Shown: positions 1-11,595, numbered from the stretch's first letter. The stretch: 64,000 nucleotides of DNA from Bathymodiolus brooksi (GCA_963680875.1 OY804589.1:22909462-22973461), one strand, 5' to 3'. Made by a program: numbers and translations. The notes: generated by a model not told the origin, from the sequence alone.

Positions 1-149
1 AGTTATGTTGTAACGTTACAAGTTAATGGCAAATTATTCAATCTTTACCTATAAATGGGTTAAATGAATGTGTAACTACTTCATGATTCTTATCAATAAA
101 TCTGGTGACAGAGTGTATCTATCTAATTATAGAAGAATGTCATTCACAA

Positions 150-305
150 GAAAAGGTTTGAAAATAGCAGATGGGTTTGCAGAAGTCGTAAATTGAAGAC
201 GGAAAGACAATACAATGGCCAAAGGAACAGATCCACAAAACACTACAGAGAACACTAAAGATTGAATAATACGAACAGCAGAAAAACGATGTGAACTCAG
301 TAAGC
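150..305 (-). repeat. Mussel-type dispersed repeat M, degenerate copy
   Basis: Read on the minus strand, this carries the diagnostic series of repeat M: a 'gttc-tgttgc' block, a T-rich stretch, a 'ggccattgt' block and a 'cgatttacg' core. It is one of about a dozen copies in the window, the clearest being 23398-23625 (+). Short minus-strand ORFs here are by-products of the T-rich sense strand. The family is non-coding and non-autonomous, and its transposition mechanism is not known to me. Confidence 0.6.
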
Positions 306-552
306 ACATTATGTTACACTAGTGACAGCCACCGAGTTATTATTGTTACAAAACCGGTTGGAAGGCATGAACGGGAAATGTAACATATCCGTGATCGTTT
401 GTGACACACATATTCCGTTACGGTTATCCAAGTCGTCATGACTTCAGCTTAACCACAATTTTTATGGTGAAATTTAGGCTATGCCAAGGACATTTAATGT
501 AATGTTTAATAAATAAATTTATTAAAATTAAAAGAATATCAGTTTTTGTAAG

Positions 553-725
553 AAAAGTTACAAAAGAGGTAATCAGAAGCCGTAACTCGAAGGACAGACA
601 ACACAATGGAAAAGGGACAAAATGATAAACAACGATCTTCAAAGCATTACAAGAAAACTAAAGATAGAGCAACACGAACCCCACTAAAAACAGGATATGA
701 ACTCGGGTGTTCTGGAAGGGTTATT
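553..725 (-). repeat. Dispersed repeat M copy
   Basis: Minus-strand copy of repeat M that preserves the ends well: 'accccactaaaaacagg' and 'gaactcgggtgttctgg' on the plus strand are the reverse complement of the family's 'gagttcacccc...ttagtggggtt' head. It is clearly related to 42455-42645 and 54846-55060. Confidence 0.7.
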
Positions 726-1279
726 ATATAAATTAATCGAAATGGCAGTCGATTAACATACGTACAAAGTATACTATTAGAAATGTGTTTCTCTCAAATG
801 ACCTGGACTGGGTTGGACAGATGTCAATTAAATTTAAGTCTGAATTAAATGTTAAGTTTAAATTATTTTCCTGTATAGTAGAGAACTTATATAGTCGTAA
901 GTTTAAAGATAACAAATGTGTAAACAGAAGCCGTAAATAGAAGCATTAATTCCTAATCCACTGTAATGACTCTAATTAATTAAACTTACTTTTATGATGC
1001 CATTGGATTAAAACTGATTGATTGGTTTATGGTCCTTTAATGCCCAAAAGCAAATAATTCATGCATTTTCAGGATGAGAATATGTGCAAAAAAGTATAAA
1101 AAGAGGAAGGAACTTGCAATGTTCTTATCTGACTTTGTGAGTGTAAACCAAAACGAGGACATTTCCGGTAAAAGCATTCCATCACTTTTAAATGAAATAA
1201 CAAAACAATCACAAACGATATCATGAACTAAATTACATCCTAGAGGTAATAACGATTAACTGAGATGTTATATGTATGG
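726..1279. other. AT-rich intergenic stretch, nothing recognised
   Basis: No ORF with protein-like composition, no repeat shared with the rest of the window and no inverted repeat was seen. Confidence 0.5.
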
Positions 1280-1511
1280 GGTTAGGGTTAGCGTTATGGT
1301 ACTTAACGCCACTTTCAATAATATTTCAGTTATATCGTGGCAATCATTTTTATTGGTGGGAGAAAATCACCGACCTGCCGCAATAATAATGTTGTATCGA
1401 GTAAACCTCAACATATGTGGGATTCGAACTCACAACGTTAGTAATTGATAGACGGTAGTTGGATATGTAGTTGTAAATCCATCTAGCATGCGATCACGAC
1501 CACGGCGACCT
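1280..1511 (-). repeat. SINE family B copy, reverse orientation
   Basis: Reading the minus strand, the element runs from a tRNA-like head ('cgatcgtg...ggattcgaactc' on the plus strand includes the complement of the B-box) to the tail 'cgatataactgaaatatt' and 'gttaa' next to a telomere-like 'taaccctaacccc'. Family B occurs at least ten times here. Tail and head are both present, so this copy is nearly full length, about 230 bp. Confidence 0.75.
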
Positions 1512-1625
1512 AATTCTTCTAAGCCCCATCGTGGGGAGACTTTGCACCGACTACAGTTAACATTAATCAGTACTTTCTCTTGGTTCGAAATGGTCTATGT
1601 GTGAGCTTCTATGTGGATTTGAAGG

Positions 1626-1871
1626 GGTCCGTGTGGCTCAATAAGTTAGGTAATTTGATTACATAACAACTCATACAGGCATATTACCAATACGGCGTGG
1701 GTTCGCGACCGGCTGTGTAAATTACAAAAAAGGGTGCACTCGACTCGCAGCCACAATTGATAAAGCTTACCAGTTACTTGCCCATGGTCGGTGGTTCTCT
1801 CCGGGTACTCCAGCTTTCTCCACCACTAAAACTGGCCGCCATGATATTGCTGAAATGTTGCTGACACAATA
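1626..1871 (+). repeat. SINE family C copy (tRNA-headed)
   Basis: The head 'gtgtggctcaataagttagg' resembles a tRNA A-box region. 'gtgggttcgcgaccgg' has B-box form. The tail 'actggccgccatgatattg' is the same 3' domain seen in family B. A second copy is at 33488-33747. Family C differs from B in its head but shares the tail, so the two are related or chimeric SINE families. Confidence 0.7.
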
Positions 1872-2179
1872 AATTAAATCAAATCAAATCAAATCTATGT
1901 GGATTTGATTAAAAAAATATCCCTACAAACAAACAAGAACAAACAATTCAATTGAAAATATAGATATTTGTTGAAGGATAAATTTACAAACCTATATGTA
2001 TTTGTGTAAAACTACATACTTAATAGTGGGTGTTCTACGTTCTTATACACATGAATGTCATTAAAAACGGATAAATATTTTGTAAATTTATGGAAATCTA
2101 TACATTCATATATAACATGAATTCAAGAATGGTATTACAAACGTAGATCTATAATTTAATAGGCATGGCACGTTTGTGG

Positions 2180-2445
2180 AATAACCTGGTCGTGATCGTA
2201 TGGTAATTGGAATTGAAACTACCTATGCAATCAGTGCCTATCACCACTAAAATTGTGAGTTGCAATCCCTCTCAGAGGCGAAGTGTACTCGATACAACAT
2301 TATGTGATCAAGTTTGTCAGTGACTTGTGGCAGGTCGGTGGTTTTCTATGGGCCATCCGGTTTCCTCCACCAATAAAACTGATGATATAGCTAAAATATT
2401 ATTGAAAATGACGTTAAACACCATGACGCTAACCCCTAGCCCGCA
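2180..2445 (+). repeat. SINE family B copy
   Basis: Near full-length plus-strand copy. The head is 'cgtgatcgtatggtaattgg', then the tRNA-like 'caccactaaaattgtgag', a body with 'gtgtactcgatacaacatt', and the tail 'cctccaccaataaaactga', ending at a 'gacgttaaacaccatgacg' block. It is followed by 'gctaaccc'-type sequence. Confidence 0.75.
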
Positions 2446-3133
2446 ACACCAGAAGAAGGAGAGGTTTCCCTAATGATGGATATTACCGTAAGATCATAAA
2501 GTAAACAAACAAACAAAATCGAAACAAAACAGAAAAACACATAAACAATGAGTTTTTTTCATTTTGTTATTGTACACACAGTGATGTTCTTTTGTTCACA
2601 AAACCATGCTATTCTGTCGTTAAGTAAAGCTTCGATTCTGTTACTTTCAATATTATCTGAGGTACATTCACCCTTGTAGATATACAAACATCCTTGTTTT
2701 TCTCTTTAATATGACCGAATATATATAAATATTTAATCCCATATAATACAGTTTTGTCTGGGACGTACGGAAATACCATGGACACGGAATAAATTATTTT
2801 GTTTAACTATGACACCTTGCGTTTAATGTCATCTAATTAATCAAGAATCTATAACTAAAGTCCCTATTTCTAATTATTCTTATTGGATTGCTAGTGTCTT
2901 TATTAGTTAACGTATTTCCCATGTGACATAAGGAAACGAAATATCTTAAGTCAACAAGATATTCCAGGACATTTCTTTAATTAAATAAGGTTTTATTGTC
3001 TTATACCAAAGACCAAAAGATCATTCTGTAGCATTTCAGATTTCGTGATTAATAAATGATACGGAGAATCATCTTTTGTCTGAGGCCAAGGCGTCATTTG
3101 TGGTATTGTTATTGTTCCAGTCAAAAATCAGAC
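2446..3133. other. AT-rich intergenic stretch, nothing recognised
   Basis: Contains short A/C-rich and T-rich tracts only. No coding signal or shared repeat was identified. Confidence 0.5.
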
Positions 3134-3405
3134 GGATTTGTTTTATCTCTAAAAATGACGAGGATGTGATAGATGTTATACGTACTTACGTACTGAACAC
3201 ACCATTGTTTGAAATCTTGAGAAACATTTACCGGTCATGCGCACGCTATTTATTATATTTAAACCCAGATGGATTTGTTTTATCTCTAAAATGAGGATGG
3301 TAGGGTAGACATTGCATGTATGTGCGTACTGTACACGCCATTGTTTGTAAATCTTGTGAAACATTTACCGGTCATGTGCACACTATTTACTATGCTTCTT
3401 CTGCT
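3134..3405. repeat. Two-copy tandem duplication, about 137-bp unit
   Basis: 'ggatttgttttatctcta' begins at 3134 and again at 3271. The units continue in parallel ('accattgtttg', 'acatttaccggtcatg') until about 3405. The copies differ at many positions, so the duplication is not recent. ORFs across it on both strands are not conserved between the copies. Confidence 0.75.
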
Positions 3406-3429
3406 TATCTTCTTCTGCCTTTTAATGGC

Positions 3430-3650
3430 CACCATCAACTAGTTGATTGTTCTGCCATTGGAGTGCGCATGTACATTTATAGAATATAGTTCGAATCCTG
3501 GTCATGGTGAAGTGTAGTCGATACAGCATTTTGTGATAAAGTTTGTCACTGTCTTGTGGCTTGTCAGTGGTTTTCTCCGAGTACTCTGGGTTCCGTCACA
3601 AAAAAAACTGACCGCTACGATATATCTGGAATATTGTTGAAAGTGGCCTT
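3430..3650 (+). repeat. SINE family B copy, divergent
   Basis: The B-box-like 'agttcgaatcctgg' is followed by 'gtgtagtcgatacagcatt' and a decayed tail with 'gaccgctacgatatatctgg' and 'attgttgaaagtgg'. The 'cctccaccaat' block is mutated. Confidence 0.6.
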
Positions 3651-5371
3651 ATTTGTAGGCAATGCAATGCAATAACGACAACGGAGGAGCCAGCACAATA
3701 CAATTAAAGTAAAGAGGCTAATTAACTCGGTAATTGATGAATCCCCCCCCCCCCCACACACACGCCTGGTGGTCACGATATCGCCGACAAAGTGCCGATA
3801 TTCATGATAAAAACCAATAACATGAACCGGTAATTAAGTAACCAATTGTATATATGAAATTAGAATCTGTTGACACAGCAATCAACGTAAATATATTTTA
3901 TATGCCTTCCTGGCATTTCAGTGTGTCTTCAGAAGTTACAAGAAAACGTTTTTGAAATTCAATCGCAAATACGTGACATGTAAAATAAAGTTAAGACTGT
4001 AATTCAAAGAATATTTTGGATTTGTTTTATTTTTGATTTACGGTTGAAGTCCCACGTGACTTTAAACCTTTTTTATGCATGATCAGACATATTTACGGCG
4101 TCATATTTCCTTGATTCCAATAAACTAGTATCAATGTAGTAATGATATTGCTAAAGGCTCGGGAGATCAACATGGCTTCCTCATGTATTCTCATAAAACT
4201 AAATTTTACGACATTAAACAAGCACCAAGCTGCCATTAAAATGTAAATCTGGATTACAGTAGACGAATTGCATAATTAACTGTGTTTGGTTACTCCAAAG
4301 ACGGTAATTTATAGATTGATCTAAATTGTATTTGAAAGTGCAAAACTCAATTTTCCAAATGGCGTGGTTAATATAATACTATCATCATCTATCATCTAAA
4401 TGAGAATGTGACCTCAAGCAGACTAACAGCATGACCTTATTATTCTGTTGCATATTTGTGACGTTCTCCGACCTCCAATCAACCTTGTAAATGCACTTGT
4501 TGTCGTTTGAAAAAGTATTAAAACAAATTTAGATATCTAATTTAGCGCACACGACGTGTAGCTGAAATAACCTTCGTCGGGTCAAAGTCAAAAGATTTGT
4601 GAATATATGTAACAGTATAAACGCGGAATTTACAGAGGATGCCATTGAAAACGAATAGGACGACGCTTGTTCCAGTTATTTTCAGAGAATTTGCCAGTTG
4701 TTTTTAACTTTGTCACACTGCAGGAAAAACACAAGGCTTGCTTTTCTAGCTGTTTCTAAACCTCGTACAAATAAATGTTTTCGACAATGTACGTGTATTG
4801 TATATTTTTCCGCCTAATTGACGATCAAGTAATAAATCAATCAATCTAATCTTTCGATATAGAATAATTTTTTGTGTTGTTTTCTAGATTGGTGTGAACA
4901 AGACATGTGGATGTCATGGCAGTTATATATATTCAGGGATAATCCGATATCAATGTAAAATAGGAAAAATATATCAAACTAACAAAAACATATTTAAAAA
5001 AGAATATATTAAAAGATATCCTCTGTTTGTGATTAATATACTGGAACAGGTTTTATGACGATCAGTGATATGCAGAAAAACGAATCTCAGTTTTGATTCA
5101 ATAACTAATTCAACATTAATTTGGCTGTTCATTCGGTGAATAGGAATCTCCTTGGTTATTATAGATAGTTATATATAGGGTATGAAACAATAATAGTATA
5201 TTAATTTACACTATAAACACGTGGTAAATGTGATCATCCTTTACTGCCTTGTGGTTTGTTAGAGAGTAAATGGCTTAAATAATGTTCCCATGTAAATCAA
5301 ATAATAGGGAAGGTTTTAGTTCTATGATGAAAGACATTTTGCAGATACGTATACCAATGGATAATAAGATC
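3651..5371. other. Intergenic stretch with a poly-C tract and one dispersed-motif copy
   Basis: A run of 13-14 C followed by (AC)n lies at about 3744-3767. At 4528-4600 sits a copy of the dispersed motif 'TAGATATCTAATTTAG...ACGACG' that also occurs near both receptor genes (16702, 18786, 26515, 29404). No coding region was found. Confidence 0.5.
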
Positions 5372-5512
5372 AGGAAACACAATTCAAAGACGAACAGATA
5401 ATACACTGACCGATAGAAAAATGACAAAACAATGGTCGACCAAATACTGCCAATATAACTAAAAATTGAACAACACAAACCCCTCTAAAGGCGATGGTGA
5501 CACCGTTCCGTG
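5372..5512 (-). repeat. Dispersed repeat M copy, degenerate
   Basis: Minus-strand M copy recognised by its 'ggggtttgtgttgttc' block (complement of 'gaacaacacaaacccc'). It abuts a repeat R copy at 5525-5835 in the same orientation. Confidence 0.55.
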
Positions 5513-5524
5513 CTATTTGTTGGG

Positions 5525-5835
5525 CAAACTGGTAAATAAACATGAGAGAATACCGAAGGGGCAATTCAAAATGGACAATTCAGATAAAATGGCAACATAG
5601 AGTACACAATACGAAGACAAACAAAGCAAAAACACAACGCAATATGTGTTGGACACCACTAGATACAAACAAACACATATAACGTATATTAGACATGAAC
5701 CCTTCTACAAACAACTGGGGGTAAAAACGAACCGAACATTACTTGTATGCGGAAATCGTCACGGACATCACAACACGAAACTCAGAACAAAGGACACATC
5801 AATATGGCATTTACTTAGAACACTTCATCACCTGA
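5525..5835 (-). repeat. Dispersed repeat R copy with a single minisatellite-like unit
   Basis: On the minus strand this aligns with both flanks of the 31-bp minisatellite at 13081-13636: 'tagtggtgtccaacacatat' on one side and 'gccccttcggtattct' on the other. Here only one unit ('tcttcgtattgtgtactc') lies between the flanks. A third member is at 10525-10730. It shows the minisatellite's ancestral state. Confidence 0.7.
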
Positions 5836-6289
5836 CCTAAAAACGTTTCTGTGTATACAATGAATCCTTAATACCGGTAATTCATTAGTCGATCTGTCAG
5901 CTTCTTTTAGTCTATAAATGCATTAGCTGTCAATAACAGATAAAAATGCCTAATTTGAGATATCGCTTAACCTCCAAGTGAACTTTAATTGTCTTTATTT
6001 ATAGGAAACATGCACTATAAAATGTCATTTAAAGTAGGAAAGCACCCAATCTAGTGGAGAAAACGACAGCATTGCCATTATAACCAATTAAGATTTCACA
6101 ATGGGTGACCAATACATGGTGCTCTTGTCATTGCTGGGTGATTTGATGGAGGAAAAAATAATCCATCGTGCCTGATTATAAGGTGAGAATAACGACAACG
6201 TAGTGTATGGAGAAGACTTCATAAGTTAAATCATCTTGTTCATTATTTGTCAAATGAAATATTGTTAAACTAAGCGTATTGTATCGAGT
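5836..6289. other. AT-rich intergenic stretch, nothing recognised
   Basis: No shared repeat or protein-like ORF was seen. Confidence 0.45.
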
Positions 6290-6526
6290 TAATTGGGATA
6301 ATTATTTTGAGAGGGGGGGGGGAGGGGTGAAATTATTTCTTGAACATCAATTAGCTGATATGTATATTGCAATACAAGAATATGATTTGTAAATGGTGTA
6401 CTATAATTGGGATAATTATTTTGAGAAAGGTGTGGGGTGGGATTAAATTAATTCACGAAAATCAATTTGTTGATATGCATATGCATATTACAATACACGA
6501 ACATGATTTGTAAATATTGTGCTATT
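6290..6526. repeat. Two-copy tandem duplication, 114-bp offset
   Basis: 'taattgggataattatttt' starts at 6290 and 6404. The units continue through 'gatatgtatattgcaataca' versus 'gatatgcatatgcatattac' and 'atgatttgtaaat'. A G-rich run (about 10 G) at 6311-6325 is present only in the first unit. Confidence 0.75.
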
Positions 6527-7212
6527 ACATAGAAAAATAAGGACCAAACATTTTTTCCAGCAACGCTGCTCAACAAGTTATATGAGGGTCGGCATTTAAC
6601 TAATAGGTGGTTAACGTCAACATGATCGCATCACGTTACTAAGATGGGATGTTTGGGTGAATACAGCTAGGTTAACCCCTCCTTTGATTTTATTGAAATG
6701 CAATGCCTGTATTAAACTAGAAGAGCAATCGGTCATGTATATGTGCGTTGTGGCGTATGACTCTTCCCTTGGTGTCTTTAAGCTTTTCTTAAGCTGTCGA
6801 TTTTGTCTCTGTTTCTGCGACTTTTAGATTGGATATTATAACTGCTCCGACAGTGTGGTATTTTTGTTTATCATATTCTAGCAATATGGAAGTTTGTGGT
6901 TATCAGCTTTATCCTGACTAGCATGCCTAACAATGGTGGAAAGTACTGATTGGTGAAGCACCTTGTCATTGGGTGTATGTCTATAAACCATAACACTTGT
7001 GGTTGATATCAGGGCATGAACCCACGTCAGCTATGTTAGACTCAGAAGTCAACTAACATGCCCATTAGGACGCTTATGAGGTTTAGACTTGATTATACAA
7101 CATGTGCAATATTTCTAAAAAAAGTTTCATAACCATCTGTAGATCGACAGTAAACAGTACTGCTAGAAAACTGTTAGCCTAGGATATCAAAAACCCAGTA
7201 GCCAGTACTTCT
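6527..7212. other. Intergenic stretch, nothing recognised apart from a faint repeat-R-like piece
   Basis: Around 6780-6870, 'ctgtcgattttgtctctg' and 'gctccgacagtgtggtat' resemble the mussel-type repeat fragments near 39751-39870. Otherwise no feature was identified. Confidence 0.35.
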
Positions 7213-7420
7213 GTGCGGGCGCGAAACATTCCGGAGCACCTGAGCTCATCCCCGGTTTTTGAAAGGGTCGTGTTGATCAATCTGTTTTTATTTTGTGTAG
7301 TGCTTTGTAAATCATTGTTTGTCTTTTTACTTTTGCCATTGTATGCTATATCTTTTTCGATTCAAGGCTTGTGGTTATGCTTTACGCCTTTGGTAACTGT
7401 TCTTGTGAATATAATATTAT
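7213..7420 (+). repeat. Dispersed repeat M copy
   Basis: Plus-strand copy starting near 'ccggagcacctgagctcatc' and running through 'gtgtagtgctttgtaaatc', a 'gccattgtatgct' block and 'tcgattcaaggcttgtgg'. The T-rich sense strand gives a spurious 71-codon hydrophobic ORF. Confidence 0.75.
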
Positions 7421-7869
7421 CAGTATAATTGATATTAAATTAGGATATGTAATATAATTTCTTTTGGTTTTAACCTTGGTGAAAATTTCTTATTCAGAAC
7501 AACAAACAATTTCATATATGAATTTTACTATTATTTATCGATTTTAGGTTAATGGATGTGCTTTCAAAACAACAATATGTCTTTTTCTTTCTTTCCGCGT
7601 GTCAGTACACTTAATACAACAAATGTACATTGTTGAATTAATAAATCGTCTCTATTGACAAAGGGACAGGACATTAAATAATAGGAGTCATTGAAATAAT
7701 ATGCTAATATTATTAGCCATACCGAACACGATGATTTGTATTTCTTGTATAAATTTGATTTTAAGAATATCTAACAGCGATTTGATCGTTTTTATCTCTA
7801 CCTACATTCTCATCGGTAGCTGTCGTAGATGATTTTTGTAGGCAATTTAGGTTGGTTGGTTGTTTGGTT
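7421..7869. other. AT-rich intergenic stretch, nothing recognised
   Basis: No shared repeat or coding signal was identified. Confidence 0.45.
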
Positions 7870-8122
7870 GGTTTATGGTGCTTAACGCCACTATCAACAA
7901 TATTTCCCCTAAATCTTGGCGATCAGTTTTATTGGTGGAGGAAACCGGAGTACCCGGAAAAAATCACTGACCTGCTGTAAGTCACTGAAAAACTTTATCA
8001 CTGAATGTTGTAAGGAGTACACCTCGCCTCAGCGGCATTCAAAGTCACAATGTTAGTGCTGATAGGCAATGATTGCATAGGTAATATTAAATCCAACTAC
8101 CATACGATCACGACCAGGACGA
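7870..8122 (-). repeat. SINE family B copy, reverse orientation
   Basis: Minus-strand copy, nearly full length. On the plus strand it opens with the tail complement ('tgcttaacgccactatcaac', 'ttggtggaggaaaccgg') and closes with the head complement ('ccatacgatcacgacc'). Confidence 0.75.
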
Positions 8123-8221
8123 TCCGTGTGCAATATAAAACATCGATACTTTCTTATATGAAGTACATAAACGGTAGAGAAACCTGCATGGGCAATCAAG
8201 AATGGACAAGCCAGAGAGACT

Positions 8222-8565
8222 GACATTATTGTGTGGACAAGATACAGGGCGAAGACAAGCAAGCAAAAAGCAAACAACACAGAAAAGCAAACAAATTTGC
8301 AACACCGACCCCACTAAAAAGGGAGATGAACCCAGGCGCCCGCAAATGACCGTCAGTTTCTGCCTCTTATAAAACATACGCCATGTTACTCATATGGAGG
8401 TTTTCTTCACGAATTCTGATCAATTTGTGGATTGAAGAAAGACAAAAGAACAAGCAACGATCTACAAAGCACTATGAATAAAACAACAGATAGAGACGAA
8501 TCCCATTGAAAACCGGCGTGAACTCGGGTGTTCCGGAAGGGTAGGCAGTTCCTGCTGCACTAGTG
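8222..8565 (-). repeat. Two adjacent copies of dispersed repeat M
   Basis: Two minus-strand M copies lie in the same orientation, 8222-8345 and 8425-8565. Both have the 'accccactaaaa' or 'atcccattgaaaa' block and a 'gaac(c/t)c(a/g)gg' block. The second ends in 'gtaggcagttcctgctgca', the complement of the family's 'gcaggaattgcctac' start. Confidence 0.65.
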
Positions 8566-8677
8566 AAATTCAGTGTATTGAAGATGTTATTGAAATATAA
8601 AATGTTGCATATGTTATGGCTTGTTAACCTGTTGACTCATTATGTACAAACCTTTCGTTGGTCTAAATGTTTATATA

Positions 8678-10297
8678 CAGTCCGACAAAGGTTAAGCAAC
8701 ACCTGACTTGTTTCAATAATATCTTTTCTAATAATGAACTTATTTCAAATCGGTTTGCTGTTGTCGTTACCTGTACACACATACTTACTTACCTGTGAAA
8801 CAGGTTATTGATCGATTTTTATTTATGTGTATATGACAGGGTGTGTAAAGTGCCACGTATACTTTTCAACATTTGTGTTTGCGAACGAAAGTTGATTTTT
8901 TTTGTGTAGAGTTTTAAGTTTCATTTTCTATTGGTTTGGTATGGTGCGGCGAAAATTAAGCATACCAGAAAGGTGGCAAGCTGTTGGCATGCATAACGGT
9001 GATTTTAGCCATAGAAGGATGGCAGACCACTTCAGGGTTAACCATTCCATCATTGTACGACTGATGCAGCGTTTTCGTCAAACGGGGAATGTTACTGACC
9101 GTCCACGTGCAGGTAGACCTCGCAAAACGACGCCGAGAGAGGACCGGCTCATATCCATACGGGCGCGGCAACGGCTGTTCAGTACAGCTGGTGCACTTCG
9201 TGGTAATTTAGCATTTGGAGGCCACATTAGCACACGCACTGTAATCAGACGCCTCCACCATCAGGGAATGCGAGCGCGACGACCCATAACACGTCCACAG
9301 TTGACATTACGTCATCGCCATGCTCGATTTGACTGGTCACATGATCATTTGGGGTGGACTATTCGCACATGGAGACGGGTCCACTGGTCTGATGAAAGTC
9401 GTTTTTTGTTATGCCCTACCGACGGTAGTGTAAGGGTTTGGCGCCAACGAAACACTTCATTTCAGGACAACCACATTTTGGGCACAACTGCTTTTGGGGG
9501 TGGGGGTGTAACTGTCTGGGGTTGTTTTTCCTTTGACTGTAAGTTGGACTTGTACGTTCTTGATGGTAATCTGACAGGCCAAAAATACCGTGACAATGTG
9601 CTCGCTCCACGCGTAGTCCCCCATTTCGACAATCATGCGTTGGCTGACAGGCCAATATTCATGGTCGACAACGCAAGGCCACATAGAGCCTGAATTGTAC
9701 AACATTTTTTACAGCAAGAGGCTGTTCAGACAATTCCATGGCCTGCGATGTCGCCAGACATGAACCCTATAGAGCATGTATGCGACTTTATTGGCCGAAA
9801 AATTAACAAACGCAATCCAAAATGTCAAAATATTGACGAATTAAGAACTACTATCTTACAGGAATGGCAACAGTTCACCCAAGAACGACTTAGGCGTCTT
9901 GTGCGAAGCATGACGAGGCGTGTTACAGAACTTCACAATAAAGGCGGTGGATATACTTGTTATTGATTTTTATGCCTTACACATACGCACAATAGATGCA
10001 TTTAAAAGTTTTTAAAATCTGAAGACTCTGCATGTTAATGCAAAGTTAAAAACTTCCATCAAAGACAAACTTGTTTTACTTTTTTCCAGCGCCTGTTTTG
10101 AACCCCATTTTTGCCACGTCATAGTCACGTCTTTCAGGATGATAAATACTTCGTAGATTGGTAATTTTAGAGCCCTTGGTGTAGTCTTTTAAGAAGTGTA
10201 AGAAAAATGGTGATATCTATTTTATTGTTTTAACAGTATTGATGGACAAAAATATATCGATAAAAATATAGGGTGGTGCTTAACTTTTGTCGGAGTG
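8678..10297 (+). mobile_element. Tc1/mariner-superfamily DNA transposon, about 1.62 kb
   Basis: The element is bounded by terminal inverted repeats of about 29 bp. The left end starts 'CAGTCCGACAAAGGTTAAGC' at 8678. The right end, read inward on the minus strand from 10297, starts 'CACTCCGACAAAAGTTAAGC'. Both ends are flanked by TA (8676-8677 and 10298-10299), the target duplication expected for Tc1 elements. One transposase reading frame on the plus strand (8941-9966) fills the middle. The repeats still match well and the coding frame carries only one stop, so this is a relatively young insertion. It is the only complete DNA transposon with coding capacity in the window. Confidence 0.92.
8941..9966 (+). 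pseudogene. Tc1-family (DD34E) transposase with one in-frame stop
   Basis: A cut-and-paste transposase that would bind the element's own inverted repeats and move it to TA sites. The frame starts at ATG 8941 (an earlier TTG-initiated extension is non-conserved). The N-terminal ~60 residues form paired-like helix-turn-helix domains ('IPERWQAVGM', 'HSIIVRLMQRFRQTG') followed by the GRPR motif. The catalytic triad is complete: D in HWSDESRF, D in MVDNARPH, and E in SPDMNPIEH with 34 residues between the second D and the E. A TGA at 9691-9693, eight codons after the second catalytic D, interrupts an otherwise continuous frame to 9966. The context suggests CGA to TGA, a CpG transition. No frameshift was seen. 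As it stands the product would be truncated before the catalytic E and inactive. Confidence 0.9.
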
Positions 10298-10524
10298 TAT
10301 ATAATATAAACTTGATAACCGCAAGTTTACTTTTATAAAATATGATAGCTCAAATGGTTCAATAACCTAAAGTCAATCTCTTTCAAGCCGACTTTGACTA
10401 TCATGCTTAGGCACGCGCTTTCGGTTACTTGCTCCAAAGGACTTTTAGATTATTTGGCATTTTGATCTTGCTTTACTGGGAGGTCAACTTTATTACTGGA
10501 TGTAAATGGATGTAGATTACGATT

Positions 10525-10730
10525 TCCGCATGTAAACGATGTTCAGTTCCTCTTTATCTCTCTGCTAGTTGTTTGTAGGAGGACTCGTGTCTTATTTACG
10601 TTATTTGTATTTGTTTGCCTATAGTGGTTTCTAACGCATATTGTTTTGATTTTCTTCGTCTTGTTTACAGTTTCTCTGGATTCTCCATTTTTGATTGACT
10701 CTTCTTTATTCTCTAACGTTTATTTCCAGA
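10525..10730 (+). repeat. Dispersed repeat R copy, unexpanded
   Basis: Contains 'tatagtggtttctaacgcat', then one unit-like 'cttcgtcttgtttacag', then 'tttctctggattctccattt' and 'ttgattgact'. These are the same left and right flanks that border the 31-bp array at 13081-13636. The short plus-strand ORFs here are therefore repeat-derived. Confidence 0.7.
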
Positions 10731-11324
10731 GAAAATACCAACATGTCGCAGGTCACTTACACACGTATAAATTGCTTAAACAAGCGTGCCTTGTACGTAA
10801 TCACTTTTTTAAAAACAATTTGTTTTAATTGTATTCCAAATAAGAACAAGACATCACTCTACTACTTTGACAAGCTAGTTTGTACGTCATATATTGACGA
10901 TCGCTTTGGATTGAATCTAAATTATTAATATCTATAGCTATGTCAATTATGTACTTTCTCTGTTTAGGTTCATTATAATCCATTTGTTCTATTTCAGATG
11001 TATTGTCCTCAACAATCTGTTTTTATGTATGTATTATTGTGCTTCCTGGTTGCCATGTTGTGATAGGAAGCAATCTGTTTCTTTTCTATCAACTATCGGT
11101 CAGTCACATTTACAAATATATTTATTGTTTAAGCTTCCGCATAATTAAATCTTCAATTTTGCTTATTTATTGTAGCACACCAGTTGGTTTTTATTAATTA
11201 TATTATTTAAATAACGTATGAACATGGAATATGTCTGGTGCCGTTTCCCTACACAATATCATTGTATAAAGTACGCCATAGCTCTACTAAGTAGCTTTGT
11301 ATAAAGCACAAATAAAATAGAATA
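10731..11324. other. AT-rich intergenic stretch, nothing recognised
   Basis: Low-complexity T-rich sequence with short spurious ORFs. No shared repeat was identified. Confidence 0.45.
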
Positions 11325-11450
11325 AAGCGTTCTGGTTCTGGTTGGCTGGGAATCAGGATAATGTGTCCGAGTGGGGCGTTATGTCTATCCGTGGACGGTT
11401 GTTTCAGTAAGCTAGCACTATACAAATCCAACAAACCGAGTTGATCTCGT
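11325..11450 (+). repeat. SINE family A fragment (middle part)
   Basis: 'gttggctgggaatcaggata', 'atgtgtccgagtgg' and 'aagctagcactatac' match the central body of SINE A (compare 17337-17450 and 36818-36930). The tRNA head and the tail are missing. Confidence 0.7.
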
Positions 11451-11595
11451 ATAATTTATCAAAACTAATATCAATATATCTTATGAACATAGGTAACATT
11501 AGCTGAATTTGGTTTTCCTACGTTAGGCCCTTTGATTTACTTTGATTGCAAATATTTTAAATACGTTTCCTTTAATTATTTCGTTTTCCAATCTT

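Noticed and set aside
1279..1296. Telomere-like 'ggggttagggttagcg', also a related block near 62483
   Set aside because: Both lie at the ends of SINE B copies and are too short for interstitial telomere arrays. They are part of the SINE tail context.
8053..8377. Minus-strand ORFs with hydrophobic Cys-rich sequence that could pass as small secreted peptides
   Set aside because: They span a SINE B copy and repeat M copies. The hydrophobicity comes from the T-rich sense strand of repeat M.
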